DNA from: Erythroxylum novogranatense
Lineage: Eukaryota; Streptophyta; Magnoliopsida; Malpighiales; Erythroxylaceae
Assembly (NCBI GenBank): GCA_029891385.1
Contig: CM057227.1
Location: 62,125,567-62,189,566, forward strand
DNA length: 64,000 nucleotides
Reading direction: 5' to 3'
Made by a program: the position numbers and the translations under genes. Positions within the stretch are counted from its first letter, which is position 1; each line of letters starts with the position of its first letter. The notes beneath the pieces are model-generated. The model saw only the letters and a list, made by a program, of their open reading frames with translations. It had not been told where the DNA came from and searched no databases. Shown here piece by piece: positions 35,151-45,908 of this stretch.

Positions 35151-35340
35151 GGTCATTCTTAGCAATGTCGGATATCGACCCACTAGGTCAATGTGCCATT
35201 TTGTTTCATGGATTCATGATGAGGGTTATGGATTCTATTGAAACTAGTGGGAGCCATATGTATGTCATTTAAGTCCTTATGAGCATACATTTAATCCTAT
35301 TCTAACTTTCTTTCTCTCTCTACGTTTAGGTTGATTGAAG

Positions 35341-36180
35341 ATGTCGACTAGTGTGAATCTTCGCTCACTAATGGATGCAAACAAATTAACCGGACCAAAT
35401 TTTCTTGATTGGCTGCGGAATCTGAGAATTGTTCTCAGATCTGAGGATCTAGGATACATCCTTGATTTTCCACTTCCGATCCACTTCACAAGGAGCTTCG
35501 ATGATGATCGAAGGCATATCATAAGTATCTAAAAGAGCGGTGACATAGCCACCGCATTATGCTTGCATCGATGTCACCGAGTGCGAAGCGACGAGTCTAT
35601 GGATGCTCACACGATAGTGTTTCATCTTAGAGAGTTGTTTGATGAGCAAGCACGGTCCGAACGGTTCGAGACCTCAAGGTTGCTCTTTACAACGAAGATG
35701 ACTCCTGGTTCATCTGCAGTGCAATATGCATTGAAGATGAATGACTATATTGAGAGGTTGGTCGTCTTAGGTTTTGTGATGGATTCTGAGTTAAGTATAG
35801 ACTTAATTCTTGTTGGTTTGTCAGATAGTTATTCACAGTTTGTGTTGAACTATCGAATGAACCAAATATCCACCACAATTCCCGAGCTGATCAATCTGCT
35901 CAGAGCAATGAAACAATTTCGTCAAGCAAGATAGCAAGGCGTTGTTATTGGTGGATTCTTCTTCCTCTGGTTCCAAGAAGAGAAAATGAGAAGAAAAAAA
36001 GGCTCGAAGCGAAAGGAAGTGCAGCGAAAGGCAAGAAGAAGACCAAAGAGATCGCACTAAAAGGTACCGCTTCCATTGCGGTAAGACTGGTCATTGGAGG
36101 CGAATCGCAAAGTTTATCTGGAAGAATCAAGCGAAGAAGGCATCACCGCCTCGACTTCTTCTGTATGTTTGTCATTGAGG
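35341..36180 (+). pseudogene. gag of element C (central domain retained)
   Basis: The ATG at 35341 opens STSVNLRSLMDANKLTGPNF and FLDWLRNLRIVLRSE. A frameshift near 35460-35560 follows, then a 123-codon frame (35563-35934) with HTIVFHLRELFDEQ, TTKMTPGSSAVQYALKMNDY and ISTTIPELINLL. This is the central copia Gag domain (Retrotran_gag_2/UBN2 type). A lysine-rich stretch and zinc knuckle follow at about 36063-36110, where HCGKTGHW is readable but a one-base loss in the first Cys codon breaks the CCHC motif. This is the only one of the four copia copies here that keeps the Gag centre. Gag builds the particle. Confidence 0.88.
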
Positions 36181-37560
36181 TTAATACTGCTTCGATCATA
36201 ACATATGGGTATTAGATACGGTTGTGGCTCACATATGCAATGATATCGCAGGCCTCGTGGACGATGGCGACTCATAAAGGGAGAAATGGACTGCGTGTTG
36301 GCAATGGAGCAAGAGTTGCTGCATTAGCCGTAGGGACTTATGTTTTGACACTCCCAGTGGGCTTGTACTTAACTTGGATGATTGTTATTTTGTAAATCAG
36401 ATTAACAAAGAACATACTGTCTGTTTCTTGTTTAAATAGAGCTGGTTTCCATTTGTCTTTTGGTAACAATGGTTGTTCTATTAGTTCAAATGGAATGCTT
36501 TATGGTACTGGTACATTATGCAATGGAATTTACATATTAGATATGTCACATCCGGTTATGAATGTCAATGACGCTAAAAGACATAAAAGAGATAATTTAA
36601 AATCAACTTACTTATGGCATTGTCGCCGGCCATATAAATGAGAGACGATCGCTAAGCTCCACAAGAGTGGAAGTTTAGGGTCATTCGATTATGAATCTTA
36701 TGACACATGTGAATCTTGTTTATTAGGCAAGATGACTAAGTTACCTTTAAGGAAAGGGTGAACGAGAGACTGGATTATTAGACCTAATACATTCAGATGT
36801 ATGTGGTCCGATGTCCATCCATGCCGAAGTGGTTGTCGTTACTTCATTACCTTTATCGATGATTATTCTCGATATGGGTACCAGATTCGATGAGATACAA
36901 ATCAAGCGTTTGAAAAGTTCAAACAATTCAGAAATGAAGTAGAAAAACAACTTGGTAAAAGTATCAAAACATTACGATCCGATCGTGGTGGTGAATACTT
37001 AGACCAAGAGTTTTTGGATTATCTCGTAGATAATGGGATTTTATCTCGATGGACCCTCCTTACACACCACAAATAATGGTGTGGCGAGAAGGAGAAATCG
37101 AACCTTGTTGGACATGGTACGATCTATGATGGGCTTTGCGAGCTACCAAAATCCTTTTGGGATATGCACTTGACAATTGTTTACTTGTTAAATGAGTTCC
37201 ATCAAAGCATGCTGATGTTACTCCATATGAAATGTGGACTAACAAGAAACCTTATCTTTCTTATTTGAAAGTATGGGGTTGTCACCTTATGTGAAGCGGA
37301 CACGATCGATAAGCTTGGAGCAAAATCGACAAGTGTTTGTTCGTAGGATATCCTAAAGAAACAAGAGGATATCAATTCTACTTTCTTTGAGGAACAAAAG
37401 GTGTTTGTTTGATGCATGCTGTCTTTTTAGAAAGAGTTTCTTTTAAAGAGGGCGATGGGAGCAAAGTTGAACTTGAAGAAGTTCAAGATGCTCGGACAGA
37501 CGCGATCAATCGCTGAACTCAAACCTGTAACTCATATGATGAGGTAACAGCTTCAACCTT
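36181..37560 (+). pseudogene. Protease-adjacent linker, GAG-pre-integrase and integrase of element C
   Basis: Pieces in order: VLDT near 36210 (protease site position), NGMLYGTGTLCNGIYILDM and STYLWHC at 36453-36641, then the CXXC half (CESCLLGKMTKL) from 36705, IHSDVCGP-like core near 36790, FIDDYSRYG near 36855, TLRSDRGGEYLDQEF at about 36970-37015, and the end of the core near 37080. The C-terminal region near 37200-37350 aligns with 54200-54530 of element D. At least ten small indels split it. Many of the acidic core residues are still visible, but no open frame spans more than about 60 codons. Confidence 0.8.
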
Positions 37561-38400
37561 CTACTACACACAAAATTGTGGGTCAAGTAGGATACGCCTG
37601 CTCACGAGAGATATGGATTTCTCGTAAGTGAACAGAATGACGTATTGCTCATAGAGGATGATGAGCCTACTACCTATGAAGAGGTTACGAAGAGTTGAGT
37701 CGAAAAATGGCTTCGTGCCATGAAATGCGAAATGGATTCCATGTATGAAAACCAAGTATGGACTTTGGTTGATGCACTGAAGGATAAAACCTATAGGGTG
37801 CAAATGGGTTTTCAAGAAGAAAGCGACATGGATGGTAATGTGATTACCTATAAAGCAAGGCTTGTGGCTAAAGGCTTTCGTCAAAGACAAGGAGTTGACT
37901 ATGGCGAGACCTTGATCGATAGCAATGCTTAAATCCATTAGGATACTCCCAGCCATTGCCGCTCATTATGATTATGAGATATGGCAAATGGACGTGAAGA
38001 CGACTTTCTGAATGGAAATCAGGTGAGGAGGTGTACATGACACAACCTGAGGGCTTCATTTAGTTGATGGCGAAAAGGTATGCAAGCTTCGAAATCCATT
38101 TATGGATTGAAGCAAGCATCCAGAGTTGGAATATCCGTTTGATGAGACAATCAAAGAGTTTGGTTTCTCACAAAATCCGGATGAACACCGTGTGTACAAG
38201 AAAGTGAATGGAACTGCGATCGTATTCCTTGTGTTATATGTAGATGACATATTGTTGCTAGGAAGCGATGTCTCAATCTTCAATCAGTAAAATTTGGTTG
38301 TCCAAACAATTTGCCATGAAAGACCTTGGAGAAGCAACTTATATCCTTGGGATAAAGATTTATAGAGATAGATCGAAGAGGTTGCTTGGTCTTTCACGGT
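37561..38400 (+). pseudogene. Reverse transcriptase of element C
   Basis: It reads YGFLVSEQND, MDSMYENQVWTLVDA, DMDGNVITYKARLVAKGFRQ, DYGETL (37720-37932), then in shifted frames VYMTQPEGF, GLKQASR, FGFSQNPDEH, and the catalytic box LYVDDILLLGS with Asp-Asp at 38243-38248. It aligns with the long open RT frame of element D (53268-54530). Indels at about ten places break it. Confidence 0.85.
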
Positions 38401-39203
38401 CAACGACATAGACAAGGTGCTAAGAGGTTTAGCATGGAGCAATCCAAGAGAGGGTTTCTTCCCATTACTCATGGGATAACACTCTCGAAGTCCATGTGTC
38501 CTAAGACACAGGATGAGAGGATGCGTATGAATATGATCCCGTGTCGTCTGCGGTAGGGATCTATTATGCACGCAATGCTATGTACGAGACCCGATGTATC
38601 ATATGCTCTAAGTGTTGCGAGCGGATACCAATCGGATCTGGTGAGGGTCATTTGGGTGGTGCCAAGAATATCCTAAAGTACTTGCGAAGAACTAAGGATG
38701 TTTTTGATATATGGAGATGGAAGTCTCAAGTGGCGGGCATCTGGATGCGATTTTCAATCGATAAGGACGACTCAGTCCCAATCAGGTTATGTTTTCACAC
38801 TAAATGGCGGAGCGATCGGTTGGAAGAGTTCCAAACAGAGACGATCACGATTCAACGATCGAGGCAGAGTACATTGCCGCGTCGACGCAAAAAAGAAGCC
38901 GTTTGGATCAAGAAGTTCATTCTTGAACTTGGTGTGGTTCCTAGTCGTGATGGACCCATACGCTTGTATTGTGACAACAATGGAGCTATTGCGCAGAAAA
39001 GGAACCAAGGTCTCATCAGCGATCCAAACACGTACTCGCCGATACCATTTGATTCGGGAGATCATTGCTCGAGGTGATGTCCTGATAGAGAGAATTCCCA
39101 CAGAGCACAACATTGTTGATCCGTTGACAAAGCCATTGCCACGTAAGAATTTTGATTCTCATGTACTCGCTATGGTATTAGATACCAAGGCGATTGGCTT
39201 TAG
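38401..39203 (+). pseudogene. RNase H of element C
   Basis: The frames 38541-39077 and 38698-39228 together carry ARNAMYETRC-like thumb sequence, [51 protein letters not shown] and HIDVLIERIPTEHNIVDPLTKPL-type sequence (RGDVLIERIPTEHNIVDPLT here). This is the copia RNase H domain to its natural end a few bases before the polypurine tract. Frameshifts separate the parts. Confidence 0.85.
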
Positions 39204-39217
39204 GTCAAGTGGGAGAT
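39204..39217 (+). other. Polypurine tract of element C
   Basis: GTCAAGTGGGAGAT lies directly before the 3' LTR. In element B the same tract precedes the extended LTR edge, so the tract stayed in place when the LTR grew. Confidence 0.9.
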
Positions 39218-41068
39218 TGTTAGAGTAGTGCCCTAAAGGCAATCCCCTTTAGCGCATTTTGTTCATAGTCATGTATAGACTTTATGAATAAATAAAGCAA
39301 GGCATATTTCATTTATTTGATGTTCATTTTATTATGAATTGATAATGATCTTTAATCAAATTAATGAAGTCCACGATACATGACATAGCATGAAGGAAAT
39401 TATGATGTGATCATACTATCGAGATTCCTATCATGTGCAATTATGTCAAGATATCTAAATTATCCCTAGTCATAGGATTAATGAGACTGGACATCGTTAA
39501 TCCGGATAGACTAGCACATGTCAAATTCCTTGATTGGATCAAGCAGTGGATCTCAGAAAACTGTAAATATTGAGATATTTAGATTTGACATGTGGATGCT
39601 TACTAGTGGTAGTAAGTACATTGGATGACCTGCTATGAGATCATCACATGGATGTCCTATACAAATGTCAGTGATAATCTCATCATAGCAATGGTGCAAG
39701 TATCCTTAGACTTGAGGTACTCAAGGATATCTTGGGTACTGATTTTGTACTTTGACTCCATTCCTTGTTGCCTTTCGAGGTCGCTCATAGGGTGGTGATT
39801 GGGTGCGACTTGAGGTATTCAAGGTAATTGAGTAGCCAATAGAGGATTCACCACTTACATTATAGCGAAGAGATACCCATGGCCTCTTATCGGGATCATT
39901 ACTTTGAAGTCTCTGCGCCGAGCATACATATGTCATGAAGATGGTCTTCATGGACATATAAAGTAATGAGTCCTGGACGAGAACTGATTACACTTGGACT
40001 AGATTTGATCCGATCGGTCTAGTAAGAGTTGACACATTGCCCATACTCAAACCAAGTGGGGTATAGCATGGTGAAAGGACGAATTGCACTCAGAATTGTC
40101 TATGGAAGGGTTCGTGATATGGTTTCATTAGTCAAACCAATTACTTTCCGGTCAATTGGGGGTCATGATGTGTTGCTAGATACCGCTCATGACTTGCTCA
40201 GATTAAGTGTTAATCTAAGTGGCCAACATAACCAGGAACCTAATGGGTCACACGCATAAGAGTGACTCGGAGAATCAGAAAATAGTTTGATTTGAGATCC
40301 GATATCTGGAGAGCAATAGAATTAAATGGATCCTGATGAGATTGGGATATGTCCCGATGAGATCGCGACATCGACATTGCTGAAAACCGTTTCCGGTGAT
40401 TTTTTACCATGGGGCCTTAAGTCGGTAGGACCGACTCGGCTTGATCGACCACTTCAGCAATTATATATGTTAATTAATTAAGTAAATAATTAATTAATAT
40501 ATAAATATATAAAGTGATTTTCGGTGGACCATTGAATGGAGATGAAAGATTAAGTTTGAAAAGTCAAAAGTAATGATTATTTAGCATTTTAAGACATTTT
40601 TCATGTCTTATACGTGGATGCCCCATCCACCATGCTTTTGATATGTATTTAAGTGTTAAAATACATATAAGAAGTGATAAGAAAAATGCTTGCACGGTTG
40701 ATGGAAGAGAAGAGTCGAAAATGTTTAAAAGAGTTAAGCTTTGAAATTGTTTCATCTTCTTCATCTCTTCCATTCAACATTGCTTCTACTTCTCCAAGGT
40801 TCCACCAAGATCATTTCACTTGCTCTCCAAGGCTAAGGTAAGAGCTAGCACTCTTCTCTTTAGTCTAGCTATTCCTGGGTCAAAAGAGTTTGTCCCGGTT
40901 AGGTTTTCCGACCTCTGCGTGAATACCGTTAGAGACGGTCTCCTTTGGTCGTTATGGTTTGATTGTTTGTACATACACATGGATCCTGGCTTTCGAGAAT
41001 GTCCCGGGACTCAAAATTTGAAATTCCGCACTGTGGGCATGTGATGCCTACCCCGGGATTTTCCTACA
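39218..41068 (+). repeat. Element C 3' LTR
   Basis: It is 1851 bp and matches 31401-33244 with few substitutions. Differences cluster at CG and CNG sites, for example CCGGAACC against CCAGGAACC (32410 and 40231) and CCCCGGTC against CCTGGGTC (33051 and 40875). Confidence 0.94.
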
Positions 41069-41073
41069 ATACA

Positions 41074-41491
41074 CAACCCTCTCATCATCCTCACACTCTT
41101 TCTGATTTAGTATCCTCTCGATCTTTCTTAACCAAGTCTCGACTTCTTCTGGATCCGTTGTCCCATAGAAGTCAACTGCCCCATACTTCCGCAACTTATC
41201 AAATTGTTTCCCCTTCTTAGCTGGGGTAGAAACAGAAGGTTGTGACATTTGACCCATAGCCTGGACAAATGCCTGAGTGAAGACTTGGAACATTCTCGGA
41301 TCTAATGGAGGCACTTGCTCCTACAGAACTGGCTACTCCTGTGTCTGTGATTGAAAGGGCTCACTTTCTTGCCCTACAGAAGCCTCAGCATTTTCTGGGG
41401 CTACCAACTCATCAGTACTCTCCTCTCTTGTCGGAGAGTCAGGTGTAACTGATCCTTGCAGAACTCCTCGTGTCCTTCCACGAGGTGGCAT
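41074..41491 (-). pseudogene. gag of element 2, N-terminal part
   Basis: The ATG at 41491 starts MPPRGRTRGVLQG and an acidic, Ser/Glu-rich N-terminus. The capsid follows: FVQAMGQMSQPS, DFYGTTDPEEVETWLRKIER and NQKECEDDERV. Two TAG codons near 41338 and 41326 stand where Gln would fit. The text ends at the element C insertion (41073/41069) and resumes at 31395 with YAASLLQGD. Together the two parts give a full-length chromovirus Gag, unlike the truncated gag of element 1. Confidence 0.87.
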
Positions 41492-41682
41492 CTTACTCCT
41501 TCAAATATAAACACTAAGGGTTAGCTACATTTCAATCTTATTTCCTACATGTATGCATGGTATGCACGTCACTTAATGCAATCAATCAATTGACAATGTA
41601 ACAAATAATCATATATCATAGCAATTCATACTATTATGCATGCTAAGCCAAGGACACAAAGCCTAATCTATGATACCAAACA
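41492..41682 (-). other. Leader and primer-binding site of element 2
   Basis: The leader between LTR and gag is short. On -, TTTGGTATCATAGATTAGGC begins two bases inside the LTR end, and its first part matches the initiator-Met complement (TGGTATCA) with later mismatches. Nothing else is seen. Confidence 0.65.
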
Positions 41683-42173
41683 TGTTGGGCCTGGGTCCCG
41701 TTTCCTATCCCGAGGCGACCGCTCGGGGTCATCGAGTAAGGATCACGCGAGGGGAGGGTAGAAAACATTCAAATTCATCCAATTAATGCTTATACTTACT
41801 TGGAGAAGCTTCAAATTCTTCAAATTCTCCAAAACCCTAGCTTGGCTTTCTTCTCTTCTTCTCTTCTCCTCACACCCACGACACTCTCTTCTCATACAAG
41901 ACAAAAGTCACTTCTTCTAATTTACACTCTTAAAGCTTGCAAAAGACCCTTATGCCCTTCCACTTATGCCTTATAACTTAAAGGTTTAAGTGATCTACCA
42001 AAATTACCCCTCATGCATTCTTACTACATTTATACTCTAATTCCATCAATTCAAACAATAGTTCCTCCTAACATTGACACGCTAATTACTCCAAAATAAT
42101 AAATCTAACTAGATCTCAAAATAAATTAAATCATGCTTAATAAAATGAAGTAATAAAATTTCGGGGTCCAACA
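41683..42173 (-). repeat. Element 2 5' LTR, internally deleted
   Basis: It is only 491 bp. 41775-42173 matches 26690-27082 (the LTR start on -), while 41683-41768 looks like the LTR's other end (TG on +, next to the primer site). Most of the LTR between them is gone. The flanking bases are CTTAT on the right. Confidence 0.8.
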
Positions 42174-42808
42174 CTTATTGTAAAATTATGTTGTTCTTTA
42201 CTAAAATCTCTCCAACACTCATCGTTATCTAGCATAAAACCCTTTTTTGTAATTCGAACTACCTATATACCTATTATTCACACTTCCCCTTATTTTATCT
42301 CATTAATCTATATTTGTGAAAAATGATGACTGAATTCCTTAGAACCATTTTTAGATTCAAAAATCGTAAACACTAATTAGTCGACGTTAGGAATATACAC
42401 CATTTTTTTGGTAAATAATATACTAACCAATATCAGCTATATTTTTTCTTAATATTTTTACAAAATTATCTTATATTTCAGATCTTATTAAATCATTTTG
42501 ATATGATATTTTCATCAAAAGTTATGATCAAAATATTGAACATTAATTTTATAAAAATAAAATGCAACCCCAAGATTCTTTCATAAAATTCTCTTATTTG
42601 GGATTAATATTATTTTTCATTACGAAATGTAAATATTTCTCTTGAAATTTTTAAACTTTTAAATATTGTTTCATTTTGATTGTGTATTAAACTAACAATA
42701 TCATTATATCACAATCAACATATCTTACTCTTATCAAGGACTAAACAAAGAAACAAAATCATTTCATAAGCATTAAAATTTTCCAAACTTCAAATTCTAT
42801 AAATAATT
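42174..42808. other. AT-rich spacer
   Basis: No gene, repeat or element end was recognised in these 635 bp. The last five bases (TAATT) are the target duplication of the outer solo LTR. This may be original host intergenic DNA or a very old transposon remnant. Confidence 0.5.
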
Positions 42809-43894
42809 TGTTGGACCCTAACTTTTCTTGGAAATTAGAAATTATTAAATGAAATTAATGAGAAAATATGGTATGATTCCTTGAAATGAATGAAAAGTAT
42901 AAATGAATCTATGAGAATTTGATGAAATGAAAGACATTTAAGTTTCCTTGTGTTTTGCATATGTTTGATAAAAAGATGAGGTAGTATGATGTTGAGCATA
43001 GCCTTGTCCAACGAATAGAATGTTGTTTATTGTATTCCTTTCTTTTGAGACAAATTTATGGACTTATGTGGAATTGATTGGCTTCTTTAGCCTTCTTAAG
43101 GATTATGGAGTATTTGCATAGCTTTAAAATGAGGTATTGTGTATTGTGTTTGGATGTGGGAATTGGAGAATGTGGATGATTGAAGTGTTTGTGCAGGTGC
43201 TGTAAATTGTGTGGGTGTTTGAAGAAATATGGATAGTTGAAGTTTGGGAGAGGTGCTATCAAAATGCCAATCACGGGCAGAAAGTTTGAGTGAAGTTCTG
43301 TTCCTTATAGAGTTAGAATTTGACCAAAAAGGCTTCTTTAAGATTGTAGTTTAGGTTTTGATGTTTTCATTGATGTATAATATGTTATTTTGATTGTGGA
43401 AATTGGAAGATATGAAATTTTAAAGTTTGGATGTGGTATAGGATGACAAATTTCTGACAGAAACTTTGATTGAAAAATTGACCTAGTTAGAGGTTGAAAA
43501 TGCCTTTAAGTGTTTCATGAAAGTTTTGACCATTAGTGGACAGAAACTTTGAAGTGGTTTTTGACTCCCTTAGAGGCCCAATTGATTTTTCTGTCCTTCA
43601 TGAAAATTGTAGGTTGCATTTTGATCTTTTCATTGATATAAAGTGTGACATTTTTGGACCTTGGAGTTGAAAGATATAAATTTTAGAAGTTATGTGACTT
43701 TTTAGGGTGACATGATTTTGGCCAGAAACTTCGAGTGAATTTTTGACCCCTTTAGAGAACGAAATGGTCTTTCAATTCTTCATGAAAATTGTAGAGCTTT
43801 CTTTTATCTTTCCATTGATTCCAAATTTGAAAAATTTGGAGTTCTGAGTCACAAGTTATGAATTATAGAAGTTGGAAGGTCAAAAGAAGAGAAG

Positions 43895-43965
43895 GAGTCG
43901 CGCCCCCTTGCGAGGGCGAGCGACCCGCTTGCAAACGCCTAGGCCGCTCGCGAGTGCGAGCTCCG
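43895..43965. repeat. GC-rich island in outer solo LTR
   Basis: About 70 bp of GC-rich sequence with repeated GCGAG units lies within otherwise AT-rich LTR. Islands occupy the corresponding place in element 1, element 2 and the inner solo LTR, with different sequences. Confidence 0.6.
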
Positions 43966-45537
43966 ATTTGGAATTTTTTTCTTGACTGACCTCTCTTCAT
44001 TCTTTTGACCATAACTTTTTCATCCAACCTCCGATCGACCTGATTTTTGAAGCATTGGATTCCTAAGACATCCCTTTATCTGTCCATAGAAAATTGTAGA
44101 TTTTTTAGATTAAATTGAAAGATCTTAATTTAATCAAAGAGAGTTGGATAATTTTTTGAATATCGTTCAATATTTTGGTAAATTCTTGGTCTGTGAAAAT
44201 CCAATTGAACTGATTCTTGTTGCAAAATAAACTAGAGACATGGGAATATAAGTTATCTGAAGGAATTGAATTTCAATTCGGACTCTAAGACTTTTAATTT
44301 CTGGAGTGAATTTTGGTATAGTGTTCTGTCTCGGTTTAGTAACAATCCGAAAGTGTTTAGGCCATAACTTTTGTTGTAGTCATCCAAATGAGGTGATTTT
44401 TGATTTGGATTAAAATAGAGAAATAAGGCTACAAATGTTCAGAAGAAATTGAGTTTCAATGTAGTCTCTAAGAATGTCAATTTTTGGATGGAATTAAATC
44501 ACTGGAAAATGTTTTAGCATAAGAATAGTCTGAAATATTTGAGGTGTAACTTTTGGAGTAGTGAACCAAATTAAATGATTTTGATGGCATTATGAAATTG
44601 AGACAATGAGGAACATTTCTCTAGAAGGAAGTTTTAGTAAATTCCTTCAAATTTGATGATTAGAAAATGTCCTAAGCTAATCTTGATTTAATGTTATTTG
44701 AGACTTTGTTATATTTTATGATTTTGAGGAAATTAATTAGCATGTTAATGTGAATAATTAGCATATTGATTTGATTAAGATCATATGGCATAGGTTGATT
44801 GGATTAAATTGAATTAAAGTGGTAAGTTATGTATGGGGACATTTTGGGAAGAACACTTAAGGTTTTAAGTTTCAAAGCTTATAAGGAAGGGCAAATGGGT
44901 CCTTTCTCACTCATTAATGGCATTTTTGTCAATTTGAAGTGTGGGCTTCGTATGAAATCAAGTGAAGCACGAAATGGAAAGGGAGAAAGGAAAAAAAAGA
45001 ATAAGGAAAGAGAGAAGTGTGTGTTTCGGTGGAGAAGAGAAAAAAGAAGAAAGGAGAAATTAGGGTTTCAATTTTCTTAAGTTTTAAGAGGGATTTTGAT
45101 GCTTCTTCATGAAGGAAAAAGAAAGAGAAGCATGAGAGCTTTCTTTCAAGCCAAGAAATTTCGAATTTGGAGAAGATTTAAGGTAAGGGTGGATTTTGAT
45201 CTTTAAATTTTTGAAGAGATTTTGGTTTAGATAATTTGAAAATGTTATGGGTTTGAGTTTTCTAAAGTTAATTTTGGTGATTATGCCCTATGTGATGTTC
45301 AATTTTGGATGTTTATTAATTAGGGATTTTGTCATGAATTAGGGAATTTAAGTGAGGTAATGGAGAAAGAGAGGCTTTGATCAAGTTTCAAGCATGGAAT
45401 TAAGGTGGGTACTATGTTTATAATTTGAATTATAGTTAATTATGTGTTTTCGAAAAATCAAGAAAGTAAAATGTTTTTAAATTATTATTTTCGAATGATT
45501 AAATTCCTTGTTTTTGAAATGATTTTAGAAATTGTTA

Positions 45538-45653
45538 CAATTGTACATTCATTATTTGGAATGATTTAAGAAATTACAATAATTGTTGAATTCATCAATT
45601 GTACATTCATTATTTGGAATGATTTAAGAAATTACAATAATTGTTGAATTCAT
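45538..45653. repeat. 58-bp tandem duplication
   Basis: The unit starting CAATTGTACATTCATTATTT occurs at 45538-45595 and again, identical, at 45596-45653. It is private to the outer solo LTR. Confidence 0.93.
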
Positions 45654-45908
45654 TATTTTCGAATGATTTGAATAATTTGATGATGTTGCTAAAGTGTTGC
45701 ATCCTTTGTGTTTGATTGATTGAAGAATTGTTATGTGAATTTGATTGTTTTGTGGTTTTCGAACTTGTGGAAATTGAGAATGAAAATTTTGTTTAATATA
45801 TGTCATGATTATGAGAACTAAGTTTTCGAAATATGCCTTCGGGCAATCTGATTTTCAAGTATGAACTGTCTGTTATGTGGGTTTGATTAGGTCCTATAAG
45901 ATGTCAAG

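Larger units (their letters stand above)
33261..35340 (+). other. Leader of element C with palindrome and hairpin arrays
   Basis: It is about 2.08 kb. 33261-34380 is AT-rich with no recognisable content. 34385-34558 is the AAGTCGACTT array. 34767-35150 holds four hairpins in repeats that include TTGTTGAGCTAACCTCAAGG. Between hairpins 2 and 3 (about 34910-34990) are further inverted repeats such as GTATGTGCATAC and ATCAACTGTTGAT. The arrangement is colinear with the leaders of B and D, so it belongs to the family. Confidence 0.78.
31401..41068 (+). mobile_element. Element C: Ty1/copia retrotransposon with complete gag
   Basis: It is flanked by the perfect duplication ATACA (31396-31400 and 41069-41073) inside gag of element 2. 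The LTRs are 31401-33244 and 39218-41068. The order on + is LTR, Met primer site, leader, gag with its central domain, GAG-pre-integrase, integrase, RT, RNase H, polypurine tract, LTR. It is the same family as B and D. The LTRs are very similar to each other, yet the coding part is full of one- and two-base losses, often where B or D has CTG, CAG or CTAG. Confidence 0.95.
25807..42173 (-). mobile_element. Element 2: Ty3/gypsy chromovirus, split by copia element C
   Basis: On - the order is 5' LTR (41683-42173, shortened), primer site, gag (start 41491), insertion of element C, rest of gag, protease, RT, RNase H, integrase, chromodomain, polypurine tract, 3' LTR. Its proteins are close relatives of element 1. 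From 31045 to 27224 one reading frame holds without a frameshift, interrupted by nine stop codons. No 5-bp target duplication could be identified because the left boundary is unclear (the base run after the right end is CTTAT). Confidence 0.88.
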
